DNA of 64,000 nucleotides from Nemesobacter sp965204665. GTDB taxonomy: Bacteria; Desulfobacterota_D; UBA1144; Nemesobacterales; Nemesobacteraceae. Below, piece by piece: positions 17,101 through 25,144 of the stretch. The notes under the pieces are model-generated. The model was given only the letters and a program-made list of their open reading frames with translations. It ran no database searches and was not told the DNA's origin. Where the stretch lies: assembly GCA_965204665.1 (NCBI GenBank), contig OZ242002.1, positions 1,178,001 through 1,242,000 on the forward strand. Direction: 5' to 3'. Within the stretch, counting starts at the first letter, position 1. Every line of letters starts with the position of its first letter. The position numbers were made by a program, and so were the translations under genes.

Positions 17101-18402
17101 ATGAAGTTACGTAATTTCTTAGTTTTGTTGTTTCTGTTCGGCGGAGCGGTTTTCTTTGCCGCCTGTGAAGGAGATATGGGACCGGCAGGTCCTGCAGGTA
17201 AAGACGGGGCGAAAGGAGATAAGGGGGATAAGGGAGATAAAGGAGACTCGGGAACACCGGGAGCGGCGGGCCCGCAGGGAGATCAGGGAAAGTCCTTCGG
17301 TGATCCCAGATGCGACGTTAGCAACGGTATAAATGCGCTGCCCGGTGTCTCCAGAGATATCACGGGGACTGATGACGACGATGTCATATGCGGAAATCAG
17401 TACGTTAACACGATTAATGCCGGAGCCGGCGATGATACTGTCTACGCCGGTGCCGGAAACGACACGATATCCGGCGGCACCGGCACGGATACGATATACG
17501 GTGAAGACGGAGACGACAAAGTTGATGCTCAGGTTGGAGGCAGCATAGGCACGGAAACTACCGACGACATCATCTATGGCGGAGACGGCGTTGATACACT
17601 CTGGGGCAACGCCGGCGCCAACACCATCCACGGCGGAGACGGCACTGATTACATCAAAGGAGTAGCCGGCGATGATACGCTCAACGGCGATGCGGGAAAT
17701 GACGCACTCGATGGAGGTGAAGGCAATGATACGCTCAACGGTGGAGATGGGATGGATGTTTTTTTTCTCACTGAAAAAGGCACTAACCACATTAACGGCG
17801 GCGCCCCGACAGGGACTGCTCTTAGTAATAGTCGTAACGGTGCTGATTTTCTGATAATGGGTAGTATTCCTAATCCAAATCAGATAGTGCCGCGATTGAA
17901 GGATGGTTTCTCCCCCTACTCACCGACGGGGACAGGTATAACCCTTGATCTTTCCACCGGGTCTTTTGACGGCACTGCTCATGGTTGGGGAGTGTTTACA
18001 TTTGAAGGTATTGAGAACGTTGCCAGCGGAACCGGCAATGATACCATCAGCGGAGATGCCATGGGAAATTATATCACCACGCAAGGTGGAACCGATACGA
18101 TTAACGGAAAAGCCGGAAATGATCTGCTCGATGGAAGGGGTGGTGCTGATACTCTTACAGGCGGCGCTGGTGCCGACACCTTTAAAATCAGATACTCGGA
18201 CAGAAGTGCCAAGGATAATATTACGGACTTCAACGCATCGCAGAACGATATAATTCAGTTCGAAGGCTTTCCGAAAGGGTCTACTTTAACAGGGTCGGGT
18301 AGTACGCTCACTGTAGGATCAGACAATTTATTCGAGTTACAGGATGCCGCCACAGCAAGTACAATCCGTAGTACGCCGGCCCTATATGAATTTGTGGACT
18401 GA
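17101..18402 (+). CDS. Lipoprotein with collagen-like and RTX calcium-binding repeats
   Basis: The 433-residue product has a signal peptide ending FFAAC, a lipobox at about residue 22. A collagen-like Gly-X-Y stretch follows at about 25-64 (GPAGPAGKDG, then GDK triplets). Then come RTX/hemolysin-type nonapeptides of GGxGxDT type at about 95-235 and again at 310-370, ending with an ITDFNASQNDIIQF type domain typical of RTX C-termini. RTX repeats fold as beta-rolls on binding calcium outside the cell. Collagen-like stalks are common on surface adhesins. Inference: an outer-surface, calcium-dependent adhesive or protective protein. AAGGAGG lies six bases before the start. Expression is probably phase-variable through the upstream G tract. 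Confidence 0.85.
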   Translation: MKLRNFLVLLFLFGGAVFFAACEGDMGPAGPAGKDGAKGDKGDKGDKGDSGTPGAAGPQGDQGKSFGDPRCDVSNGINALPGVSRDITGTDDDDVICGNQYVNTINAGAGDDTVYAGAGNDTISGGTGTDTIYGEDGDDKVDAQVGGSIGTETTDDIIYGGDGVDTLWGNAGANTIHGGDGTDYIKGVAGDDTLNGDAGNDALDGGEGNDTLNGGDGMDVFFLTEKGTNHINGGAPTGTALSNSRNGADFLIMGSIPNPNQIVPRLKDGFSPYSPTGTGITLDLSTGSFDGTAHGWGVFTFEGIENVASGTGNDTISGDAMGNYITTQGGTDTINGKAGNDLLDGRGGADTLTGGAGADTFKIRYSDRSAKDNITDFNASQNDIIQFEGFPKGSTLTGSGSTLTVGSDNLFELQDAATASTIRSTPALYEFVD

Positions 18403-18470
18403 GTTCAATCGGTTCCGGTGAAGTTGTTTCCCCGAAAGGAACAAGTTATGTTCAGTAAGTTCCGTTCGGA

Positions 18471-18513
18471 AAATCCGGGTCTCAAGAAATCGAGGTCCGG
18501 ATTTTATTTCTGC
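18471..18513 (+). terminator. Rho-independent terminator of the RTX lipoprotein gene
   Basis: AAATCCGG pairs with CCGGATTT. The stem continues inward through two wobble pairs and CTC/GAG, about 13 pairs with an eight-base loop, and is followed by TATTTCTG. Confidence 0.75.
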
Positions 18514-19436
18514 AGTGAAATGGTTCGAGGAAAACCATAGAAATCTGCTTTACAATCTTTTAAGAGGTGTAAATCCCAACTGATGAAAACGCTCATTCAC
18601 CATGCTTTGACCGAACGGCTTACATCAGGGGAGAGAAAGGGTTCAGTGAACCTCAAAAACGACGGGGACGCATGGTGATTAGACCCGGCCGGGGTATGAC
18701 GAAGAAAGCCGAAGCCATGCCCGTATCGGGCATCAGCAGGTGATCTGCGCCATCAAAGTATGTTCCACCTTCAGCGGGAACCTGCACAACAGCATTATCA
18801 AGAGTTCATCGATATCCGGGAAACAATCGGCGAACGGGTGCAACGCGACAGCCGTGACAAGAAGACTGCGACGGGCCGAGCCTGACGGGATGTCGACGGA
18901 TGCACAGGATGACGGTTGAAGCCTCTCCGACATTCAATAAACCGGCAAATTTTTCTGTGGGTTCAACTCAGTGTTCCACCATGCAATGATTGACGGGTAG
19001 ACGGACTTAAGTCTGCAAACGGCATCGGTGACTGTTCGTCTGCCGGTTCACATAGCGCCGGCGTATGCGTGTACATTGACACTTGAGGACCACGATGTCG
19101 CCTCGTTCCTCAACTCATCCAAATCCCCGAAATCCTTACATGACGCAACACTAGGGGGGGGGGTACGCTAGGATAGATTATTTAAACCACACCTTGACCG
19201 AACGGTTACACTTTACCTGTTAAAAATACGGATTGGTCGATGCAGTATCAAGTTAGGCGAATTCAACCTGTCATTGCACTGGAAACAAATCGGGTTTTAT
19301 AAGAGTTGAGGACATTTCTATTGTTGAAGGGAGTGATAACGCATTGGAAATGCAGATATTCTCTTTTTCTACCGAAGAATAATGGACACTCACATCAAAC
19401 TTCCTCGTGCTCTTCATTCTCGCACAGAATGTTTTT
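18514..19436. other. Decayed region with coding remnants and a G10 tract
   Basis: No intact gene. A frame from ATG 18583 (MKTLIHHALTERLTSGERKG) stops after 31 codons. A second frame near 18715-18890 (FHLQREPAQQHYQEFIDIRE) looks protein-like without a start. The element TTGACCGAACGG at about 18607 recurs at about 19191, encoding HALTERL and HTLTERL in similar context, so two relics of one repeat are present. The G10 tract lies at 19154-19163 and is followed by TACGCT. I recognise no family. Confidence 0.4.
19154..19163 (+). repeat. G10 homopolymer in decayed region
   Basis: Ten consecutive G, in the context CTAG10TACGCT. This resembles the RTX promoter tract (TTAG9TAGAAT). No intact plus-strand gene follows. 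Confidence 0.95.
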
Positions 19437-20738
19437 CTAGAGAACAGCTTCTGCTTTCACTACTCTGAGTTTCAGCAGGTTCGGGTCGGGAAGTTTATTT
19501 ATAAACCCGACTTGGACATTTTTAAGACTAATTGTTTGGTTTGGAGCAAGAGTCTTTTTTATCTTGAAGCGGTTTGATCCGAAAGGCGTGTTGCCGTACT
19601 TGAAAAACTCTATTTCAAGTACGATTTTCTCGTATGGAATATTACTTATATTTTCAATTATCAGAGTACGGAGCGTAGCGACAGACCCTGGAATTCCGCT
19701 TCCCCATTCAAACTTTCTTATCACTATGTCGCTTTGGGGGAAAGGCTCTCTAAGGTCTTCAGGGGATGTCGGGGTGTACTGTCGGGGCAATCCTTCTTCC
19801 CGGTTTGTTTGAGAGACATCAATCTTATCTGTGTCAGAACTGTCTTTGTTGAAGAGCGTGGCCTGAGGTTGCGGCAGGTCTGAGGTGCGAGTTTTCGCTG
19901 AAGTTGAAGAAACTGCGGATTTTCCATCCTCCTGGTTCTTTTTTCGAAGTATAGGTATGGAACTTATCTTCTCCTTTATTCTTTGCCCTATGCTGCCGCC
20001 ACCCGCTAATATATAGTTGAGTTCCTTCGTGGAAATCGGTTGGGCTTCCGAGACTGCGATTGATCTTTCAAGTGCTTCGGGGTTTGAGTAGCCGACATTT
20101 ATACCTGTGAAAGTTTTTTCTTCTCCCGCCGCAAGAACATCATGTATAGTCACAAGGGACATGTGGGTATCACTGCCGTCACGGCTGCTGCCTGTTTCCG
20201 TTATCAACAGTTTTATATTTTTGAAGTGAATTTTTCCTGTGTTCTCAAGGGTAATTTCAGGTATAAAGCCCTCAGTTGCGAAATTGGCTCCTTCAAATTC
20301 CCAGTTCTTTATGAAAATTGAATTAGATGCGTTCTCGTCTGACTGCTTGTCGGATGTTGAAGCATCCACTACAAAAACCTCGGATTTTTCAAGCTCGGAG
20401 TTCATAAGCCCCAGACCTATATCCGTAAAGGTTTTTTCGCTTCCCGCCGACACCTCGCCTTTTATAGTTCCATGAAGTGAACCCAGGAACCTGCCGCTTC
20501 TCGCAAACAGATCAACTCTGATTCTTATGTTGTCGTAACTTTTTGCACCGGAGTTGACGACAGTTATTTCATCAAGAGAGGCTAGGCGCCCCGTACCGTA
20601 GGATTTCCACGAATAGTCGGATACAGTCAAGTCCTTCTGGGCGGACCCTGTCGCATGTCCCATAAGCGGCAATATGGAGAACGCAGGAGAAAGAAGCAGA
20701 ACCGGCAGTATTATTGCGGTACGGATTATGTTTATCAT
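19437..20738 (-). CDS. Exported protein with three related beta-sandwich repeats
   Basis: The 433-residue product begins with a signal peptide (INIIRTAIILPVLLLSPAFS). Three segments of about 90 residues repeat the same plan: an aromatic start (DYSWKSYGT, NWEFEGANF, KFEWGSGIP), a strand with T(V/L)xN, a K/Y-x-NI(R/K) strand, then an AGSEKTFTDIGLG-like turn. The second has AAGEEKTFTGINVG and the third APNQTISLKNVQVG. They lie at about 40-125, 145-235 and 340-430, with a charged, low-complexity linker before the last. This suggests Ig-like or FxLK-type envelope adaptor domains. I do not recognise the family. It is minus-strand and lies before tonB and greA in the same direction. Confidence 0.7.
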   Translation of the reverse strand: MINIIRTAIILPVLLLSPAFSILPLMGHATGSAQKDLTVSDYSWKSYGTGRLASLDEITVVNSGAKSYDNIRIRVDLFARSGRFLGSLHGTIKGEVSAGSEKTFTDIGLGLMNSELEKSEVFVVDASTSDKQSDENASNSIFIKNWEFEGANFATEGFIPEITLENTGKIHFKNIKLLITETGSSRDGSDTHMSLVTIHDVLAAGEEKTFTGINVGYSNPEALERSIAVSEAQPISTKELNYILAGGGSIGQRIKEKISSIPILRKKNQEDGKSAVSSTSAKTRTSDLPQPQATLFNKDSSDTDKIDVSQTNREEGLPRQYTPTSPEDLREPFPQSDIVIRKFEWGSGIPGSVATLRTLIIENISNIPYEKIVLEIEFFKYGNTPFGSNRFKIKKTLAPNQTISLKNVQVGFINKLPDPNLLKLRVVKAEAVL

Positions 20739-20871
20739 CAGACGCGAGAAGTAACTGAAAATAGTATAACGAAAACTTCCGTTATTTAAACTTTGTAAAC
20801 AGATTTTTACAATAGCATGTTTATACTGAGGACATCTCGGAAAAGTCCTCCCGGAACTGCAGAACAGGTTC

Positions 20872-21450
20872 TTACCTGAGTTTGAATTCTATGGGGACCT
20901 TCACCCAACTTGCGACCGCTGAAAACCCTTTCTGAGCCGGAACAAATTTCCACTTCTTCACAGCCTTTACCGCAGCACTGTCGAGAACCCTGTGTCCTGA
21001 AGATTCAAATACCGAGATATCCCCCGGGTTTCCGTCGGGAAGCACATACACCTCCAGCAACACCTTGCCTTCAATCCCCCGTCTTATGGCGTATGCCGGA
21101 TATCCGGGTCTGGGGGTAGAACCGTATTTGGGAAATGCAATGGTAGGAGCCGAATCTTCTTCTACCTCTTCTTCAATCGGAACTGGTTTTTTGGTTTTAT
21201 CAAGCGCTATGGATTTATCCTGCTTCGGTTTCGGCTTTTCAACCTTTTTCTTTACAACCTTCTTTTTTGGTTTCGGTTTCGGAGTTTTCTTTTTCGGAGG
21301 AGGTTCGCGTGAGAGGGAAACGGTTATGTAGTCTCCATGAGGAGCTATGGCTTGATGCACCACTATCTTCCCCCAGAGAAAAAGCACTATTGTGTGGGAT
21401 ATTATTGACGCTAATATGAATCTTTTCAGATTGTCGGTTGTGTGTTTCAT
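20872..21450 (-). CDS. tonB: TonB-family energy transducer
   Basis: A 192-residue protein with one N-terminal membrane helix (FILASIISHTIVLFLW). A periplasmic Lys/Pro-rich spacer follows (EPPPKKKTPKPKPKKK), then an acidic segment and the C-terminal TonB fold (YPAYAIRRGIEGKVLLEV, VFESSGHRVLDSAAVKAV, WKFVPAQKG). It transmits ExbBD proton-motive energy to outer-membrane receptors. No exbBD or receptor gene is in the window. I favour the ATG at 21450. A TTG at 21483 would overlap greA by eight bases and add a non-family N-terminus. Confidence 0.88.
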   Translation of the reverse strand: MKHTTDNLKRFILASIISHTIVLFLWGKIVVHQAIAPHGDYITVSLSREPPPKKKTPKPKPKKKVVKKKVEKPKPKQDKSIALDKTKKPVPIEEEVEEDSAPTIAFPKYGSTPRPGYPAYAIRRGIEGKVLLEVYVLPDGNPGDISVFESSGHRVLDSAAVKAVKKWKFVPAQKGFSAVASWVKVPIEFKLR

Positions 21451-21475
21451 CAAGTAATCTCTACGCCCGTTGAAT

Positions 21476-21952
21476 TCATTCAATGTCCAGAACCAGAAAC
21501 TCTTTGATTCCTCCGGGGGTTCTGACCTCTATTTCATCATCAACTCTTTTTCCTATGAGGGATCTTCCAACCGGGGAGGTGACGGAGATAAAGCCGTTTT
21601 CCGGTTCGGACTCATCTTCGCCTACAAGTTTGTATTTTCTTATGTCTCCTGAATCAATATCTTCAAGTGTTACTGCAAGACCGAAGACAACCCTGTCTCT
21701 GTCAGCAATTTTCCGGGGGTCAATTACCTCCGCGCGCCCGAGTTTTCCTTCTATTTCCTGTATTCTGCCCTCTATGAAAGACTGTTTCTGCTTAGCAGTT
21801 TCATATTCGGCGTTTTCAGACAAGTCCCCGAGCGACCTTGCGTACTCTATCATCTTGATGACTTCCTGCCTGTCGATAGTCTTTAGGGTATGAAGTTCCT
21901 CCCTGAGTTTGTTCCATCCGTCGGGAGTGACCAGAACTCTTTGCGAATCCAT
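21476..21952 (-). CDS. greA: Transcription elongation factor GreA
   Basis: The 158-residue protein has the GreA coiled-coil N-domain (LREELHTLKTIDRQEVIK) with the acidic tip around ARSLGDLSENAEYETAK. The C-terminal FKBP-like domain ends TSPVGRSLIGKRVDDEIEV. It stimulates RNA cleavage by backtracked RNA polymerase. Length is normal. It lies immediately upstream of tonB on the same strand. Confidence 0.96.
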   Translation of the reverse strand: MDSQRVLVTPDGWNKLREELHTLKTIDRQEVIKMIEYARSLGDLSENAEYETAKQKQSFIEGRIQEIEGKLGRAEVIDPRKIADRDRVVFGLAVTLEDIDSGDIRKYKLVGEDESEPENGFISVTSPVGRSLIGKRVDDEIEVRTPGGIKEFLVLDIE

Positions 21953-22190
21953 TTTTAATTTTCTCCGCGTCCTCGTTGTTGCTAAATCAGGAAATACTTG
22001 GGTAAATCATAGCATTTTTTCGATAGTATTCAATTTCGCTTTCCAAAAACCTCCCTGTCCGGGATCGGGTCTGCACTATTTGAGATATTTCCAGAAGAAG
22101 TTATAAATTACTGAACATTATAAACACCTTGTATCGGTTGTTTTCCGCAGTTGCGACACAATCCCGGAACGACGGGATGAGAGGTTTGTT

Positions 22191-22517
22191 ATGGCAGTCT
22201 ACATATTACTCAGCAGGCTTACCCCGGAAGGCCGGAAAACCATAAAGGAAAGACCGGGGAGAATAAAAGAAGTTGACAAGGAACTTGAAGCCATGGGAGT
22301 TGAAGTGCTTGAACAGTATGCGACTCTGGGCAGATATGATTTTGTGAACATAGTGCAGGCGCCCGACAACGAGACCATAGGCAAGGTTTCAGTTGATCTA
22401 TGTTCCAGAGGGACGGTTGAACTTATAACTCTTCCTGCGGTATCGGTCGAATCCTTGGTGGAATCCCTGAATAAGACCAGAACAAGGCATTCCTCTAGGG
22501 AAAGCGGCGATGTTTAA
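22191..22517 (+). CDS. GYD-domain protein
   Basis: A 108-residue protein starting MAVYILLSRLTPEGRKTIKE, with the signature GRYDFVNIVQAPD and LCSRGTVELITLPA of the GYD family, a small alpha/beta fold of unknown function. GAGAGG lies seven bases upstream. Its last codons overlap the next small gene by eight bases, so the two are probably translated together, just before mutL. Confidence 0.85.
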   Translation: MAVYILLSRLTPEGRKTIKERPGRIKEVDKELEAMGVEVLEQYATLGRYDFVNIVQAPDNETIGKVSVDLCSRGTVELITLPAVSVESLVESLNKTRTRHSSRESGDV

Positions 22518-22668
22518 AAAATATTTCGGCGCGGTGGCAGACCAATCCCGAGACGTATTCGGAACGCATGCGAAAAAAATCCTTTCGTTTTTTTCCGTTC
22601 TATCCGTTGCCGCCGTTATTTTGCCCTTGATCGTGTTGATTCTTTTTGTTCTGTTTAAGATTTTCTGA
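22510..22668 (+). CDS. Small single-span membrane protein between GYD gene and mutL
   Basis: A 52-residue open frame (MFKKYFGAVADQSRDVF ...) has a hydrophobic helix from about 27 to 50 (SVLSVAAVILPLIVLILFV) and a short basic N-terminal part. It overlaps the GYD stop by eight bases and ends five bases before the mutL ATG, so it is packed into the operon. No function is recognised. The packing and clean membrane segment are the only support. Confidence 0.5.
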   Translation: MFKKYFGAVADQSRDVFGTHAKKILSFFSVLSVAAVILPLIVLILFVLFKIF

Positions 22669-22673
22669 AACTG

Positions 22674-24479
22674 ATGGGAAAAATCAGGACTCTTCCGGAT
22701 TTATTGGTTTCCAAAATATCTGCGGGGGAAATAGTAGAAAACCCCGCTTCTGTTATAAAGGAACTTGTTGAGAACTCGATTGATGCCGGGGCTGCAAGGA
22801 TATCAATCCATCTTGAATCGGGGGGCAGAACGCTTGTAAAAGTGATTGACAACGGTTGCGGAATGTCTCGTGACGATGCTCTTATGAGCATAGAACGTCA
22901 TGCTACGAGCAAAATAAAGGATATCGACGATCTGTTTTCAATAGGAACTTTAGGATTTCGGGGAGAGGCGATACCGAGTATAGCAAGTGTTTCAAGGTTT
23001 AGGATGATAACCGCAGCGGAAGGCTCAAAGAGCGGTACCGATATATACATCGAGGGCGGAATTGTAAGAAAAATTCAGGAAACGGCTGCTCCGGCGGGTT
23101 CATCCGTCGAAGTCAAGAATTTGTTTTTCAATACACCCGCGCGTCGCAAGTTCCTCAAAAACTCCGAAACCGAAATGGCAAGATCTCTTGAGGTTATACA
23201 GCGGGAAGCACTTGCAAAACCCCATGTGGCTTTTGAGATTTTTTCAAATGGGAAAACAGTTTATCGCTACGGCTCCGTGGAGTCGCTTGAGCAGAGGGCG
23301 AGTCAAATTATTCCACGCGTATCTCTCTACTCTCTGGACTTTGAGGATGAAACGGTTCGGGTACACGGTTTCCTCGCGAGTCCGCTTGATGTCCGCTCCT
23401 CAATGCGCAGGCTGTACACATATGTAAACGGAAGACCGGTCAGGGACCGTTTCATAAACAGGACGATAATGAACTGTTATGGAAAAATGATTGAAAAGGG
23501 GAAATATCCTCAGGGCGTTTTATTCATTGAAAGAGATCCCCGGCTTGTTGACGTAAATGTTTCTCCGGCCAAAAGCGAGGTGATGTTTCAAAATCAGTAT
23601 TTAGTCGGGCAGGGAATTTCCCGTGCCGTAGACAGCATGCTTTCAGACGCTCCTTGGATGAAAAGTCATACTGAAAGGGCGAAAAAAGCTTTGGTGGATT
23701 TCTACCGAAAGCAGCAGAAGTCATCCGACATATCTGCACCGCACGGTTACGCAGGTCAGTCTTCTCCTAAAGGAACCTCCACCGAAGGAATCTCATTCAG
23801 TTCCGGGTCCGAGTCCTCAACACGACCTTCCGCTTCTTCTGAAAAGCATAGGGTTTCCCCTGCTCCTCCTGAAGAAGAAATGTTCTCCGGCGGTTTTTAC
23901 TCGACACTTAAATTCCTCGGACAGGTTGGAAAACTTTACCTGGTGTGTGAAAGTCCGGACGGCGTTATACTTATTGATCAGCACGCTGCACACGAGAGGG
24001 TGAGGTTCGAGAGAATAAAAAAGACATATACTGATGACCATTTCTCCTGTTCACAGGAACTTCTTATACCGGAAGTTCTAGATCTCGGGGTGGATGAAAT
24101 CACAACGGCCGAGCGGTTCACGAAAGAGATAAAGCATCTCGGTTTTGATTTTGAGGTCTTCGGAGAGAACACTGTGCGGATAAGGTCCGCTCCTGAGTTC
24201 TTAAGGGGGTCCGACTACAGGATGGTTTTTTCCGACCTGCTTGATGAGCTTGATGAAATCGGTGATGCGAAAAGCCTTATGCAGCGGATTGACACCGTGT
24301 GCGCAACAATGGCGTGCCACTCTTCCATAACAGCGAACCGCACTCTCTCGGAGCGGGAAGTCGAAGCGCTTTTTCAGGATATGGATTCTATGGAAACTCC
24401 GCACTTCTGCCCTCACGGTCGTCCTGTTTCAACCAAAATATCGTACAATATGCTTGAAAAGATGTTCAAGAGAGGTTAA
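22674..24479 (+). CDS. mutL: DNA mismatch repair protein MutL
   Basis: The 601-residue protein has the GHKL ATPase motifs ELVENSIDAG, DNGCGM, RHATSKI and GFRGEA in the N-terminal 110 residues. A transducer domain includes NGRPVRDR. A low-complexity Ser-rich linker lies at about 355-400. The C-terminal dimerisation/endonuclease domain carries DQHAAHERVRFE near 437, ACHSSI and CPHGRP. The DQHA motif indicates a MutL with its own nicking endonuclease, as in bacteria lacking MutH. It is preceded by the GYD and small membrane genes, and efp follows 80 bases later. Confidence 0.96.
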   Translation: MGKIRTLPDLLVSKISAGEIVENPASVIKELVENSIDAGAARISIHLESGGRTLVKVIDNGCGMSRDDALMSIERHATSKIKDIDDLFSIGTLGFRGEAIPSIASVSRFRMITAAEGSKSGTDIYIEGGIVRKIQETAAPAGSSVEVKNLFFNTPARRKFLKNSETEMARSLEVIQREALAKPHVAFEIFSNGKTVYRYGSVESLEQRASQIIPRVSLYSLDFEDETVRVHGFLASPLDVRSSMRRLYTYVNGRPVRDRFINRTIMNCYGKMIEKGKYPQGVLFIERDPRLVDVNVSPAKSEVMFQNQYLVGQGISRAVDSMLSDAPWMKSHTERAKKALVDFYRKQQKSSDISAPHGYAGQSSPKGTSTEGISFSSGSESSTRPSASSEKHRVSPAPPEEEMFSGGFYSTLKFLGQVGKLYLVCESPDGVILIDQHAAHERVRFERIKKTYTDDHFSCSQELLIPEVLDLGVDEITTAERFTKEIKHLGFDFEVFGENTVRIRSAPEFLRGSDYRMVFSDLLDELDEIGDAKSLMQRIDTVCATMACHSSITANRTLSEREVEALFQDMDSMETPHFCPHGRPVSTKISYNMLEKMFKRG

Positions 24480-24558
24480 TCGGGTAATATGCGTCCGCCC
24501 GTAGAATTCCGAATCAGAAGGAGTTTTTCCGAAACACTCGAAGGAGGCAGGATCTGAA

Positions 24559-25128
24559 ATGGTTGTCGTTGACACAAGTCGTTTTCACAAGGGAATGAAA
24601 ATAGAGGCTGAGGGGGAGATATGGGAGATAGTGGAGTTCAAGCACTCGAAGATGGCCCAGAGAAGTCCTATAGTGACTGCAAGGTTAAAGAACATCGCCA
24701 CGGGGGCCGTGCGGGAAATGAAATTCCGCTCCGGTGACAGTTTCAACGTTCCGGACATCAGGAAAAGAACTATGCAGTATCTTTACAGTGACGGCGGGGC
24801 TTTTCACTTCATGGACTGCGAAACCTACGATCAGTTCCCGTTCGGCGCAGATGTGATAGGAGATACTGCGAAATTTCTCAAAGAACAGCAAGAGGTCGTC
24901 GTACAGATGCATGAAGGGGAAGTTATAGGGTTGGAAATTCCCACCTCGATAACTTTCGAGGTTATAGATACCGAACCCGGAATCAGGGGGGATACCGTTT
25001 CCAGCGCAACCAAACCCGCAACTATTGAGACGGGTGCTGTGGTTTCCGTGCCTCTTTTCATCAATGTGGGTGATATGATAAGGGTTGATACCAGAAACGG
25101 CGCCTATCTGGAAAGGGAGAAATCCTAA
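24559..25128 (+). CDS. efp: Elongation factor P with an atypical tip loop
   Basis: EF-P relieves ribosome stalling at polyproline. The 189-residue product has all three barrel domains, including YLYSDGGAFHFMDCETYDQF and the C-terminal DTEPGIRGDTVSS with TGAVVSVPLFIN. The tip loop that normally reads VKPGKG and carries the modified lysine reads HSKMAQRSP here (residues 29-37). By alignment, Gln replaces the modified lysine, and Lys31 lies three residues earlier. No YjeA/EpmA or related modification gene is in view. A strong GGAGG lies upstream of the ATG. Confidence 0.93.
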   Translation: MVVVDTSRFHKGMKIEAEGEIWEIVEFKHSKMAQRSPIVTARLKNIATGAVREMKFRSGDSFNVPDIRKRTMQYLYSDGGAFHFMDCETYDQFPFGADVIGDTAKFLKEQQEVVVQMHEGEVIGLEIPTSITFEVIDTEPGIRGDTVSSATKPATIETGAVVSVPLFINVGDMIRVDTRNGAYLEREKS

Positions 25129-25144
25129 GGAATACGCGATGTTT

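Noticed and set aside
17119..17790. Long minus-strand frame opposite the RTX gene
   Set aside because: It mirrors the repetitive Gly/Asp codons of the RTX repeats and has no independent signals.
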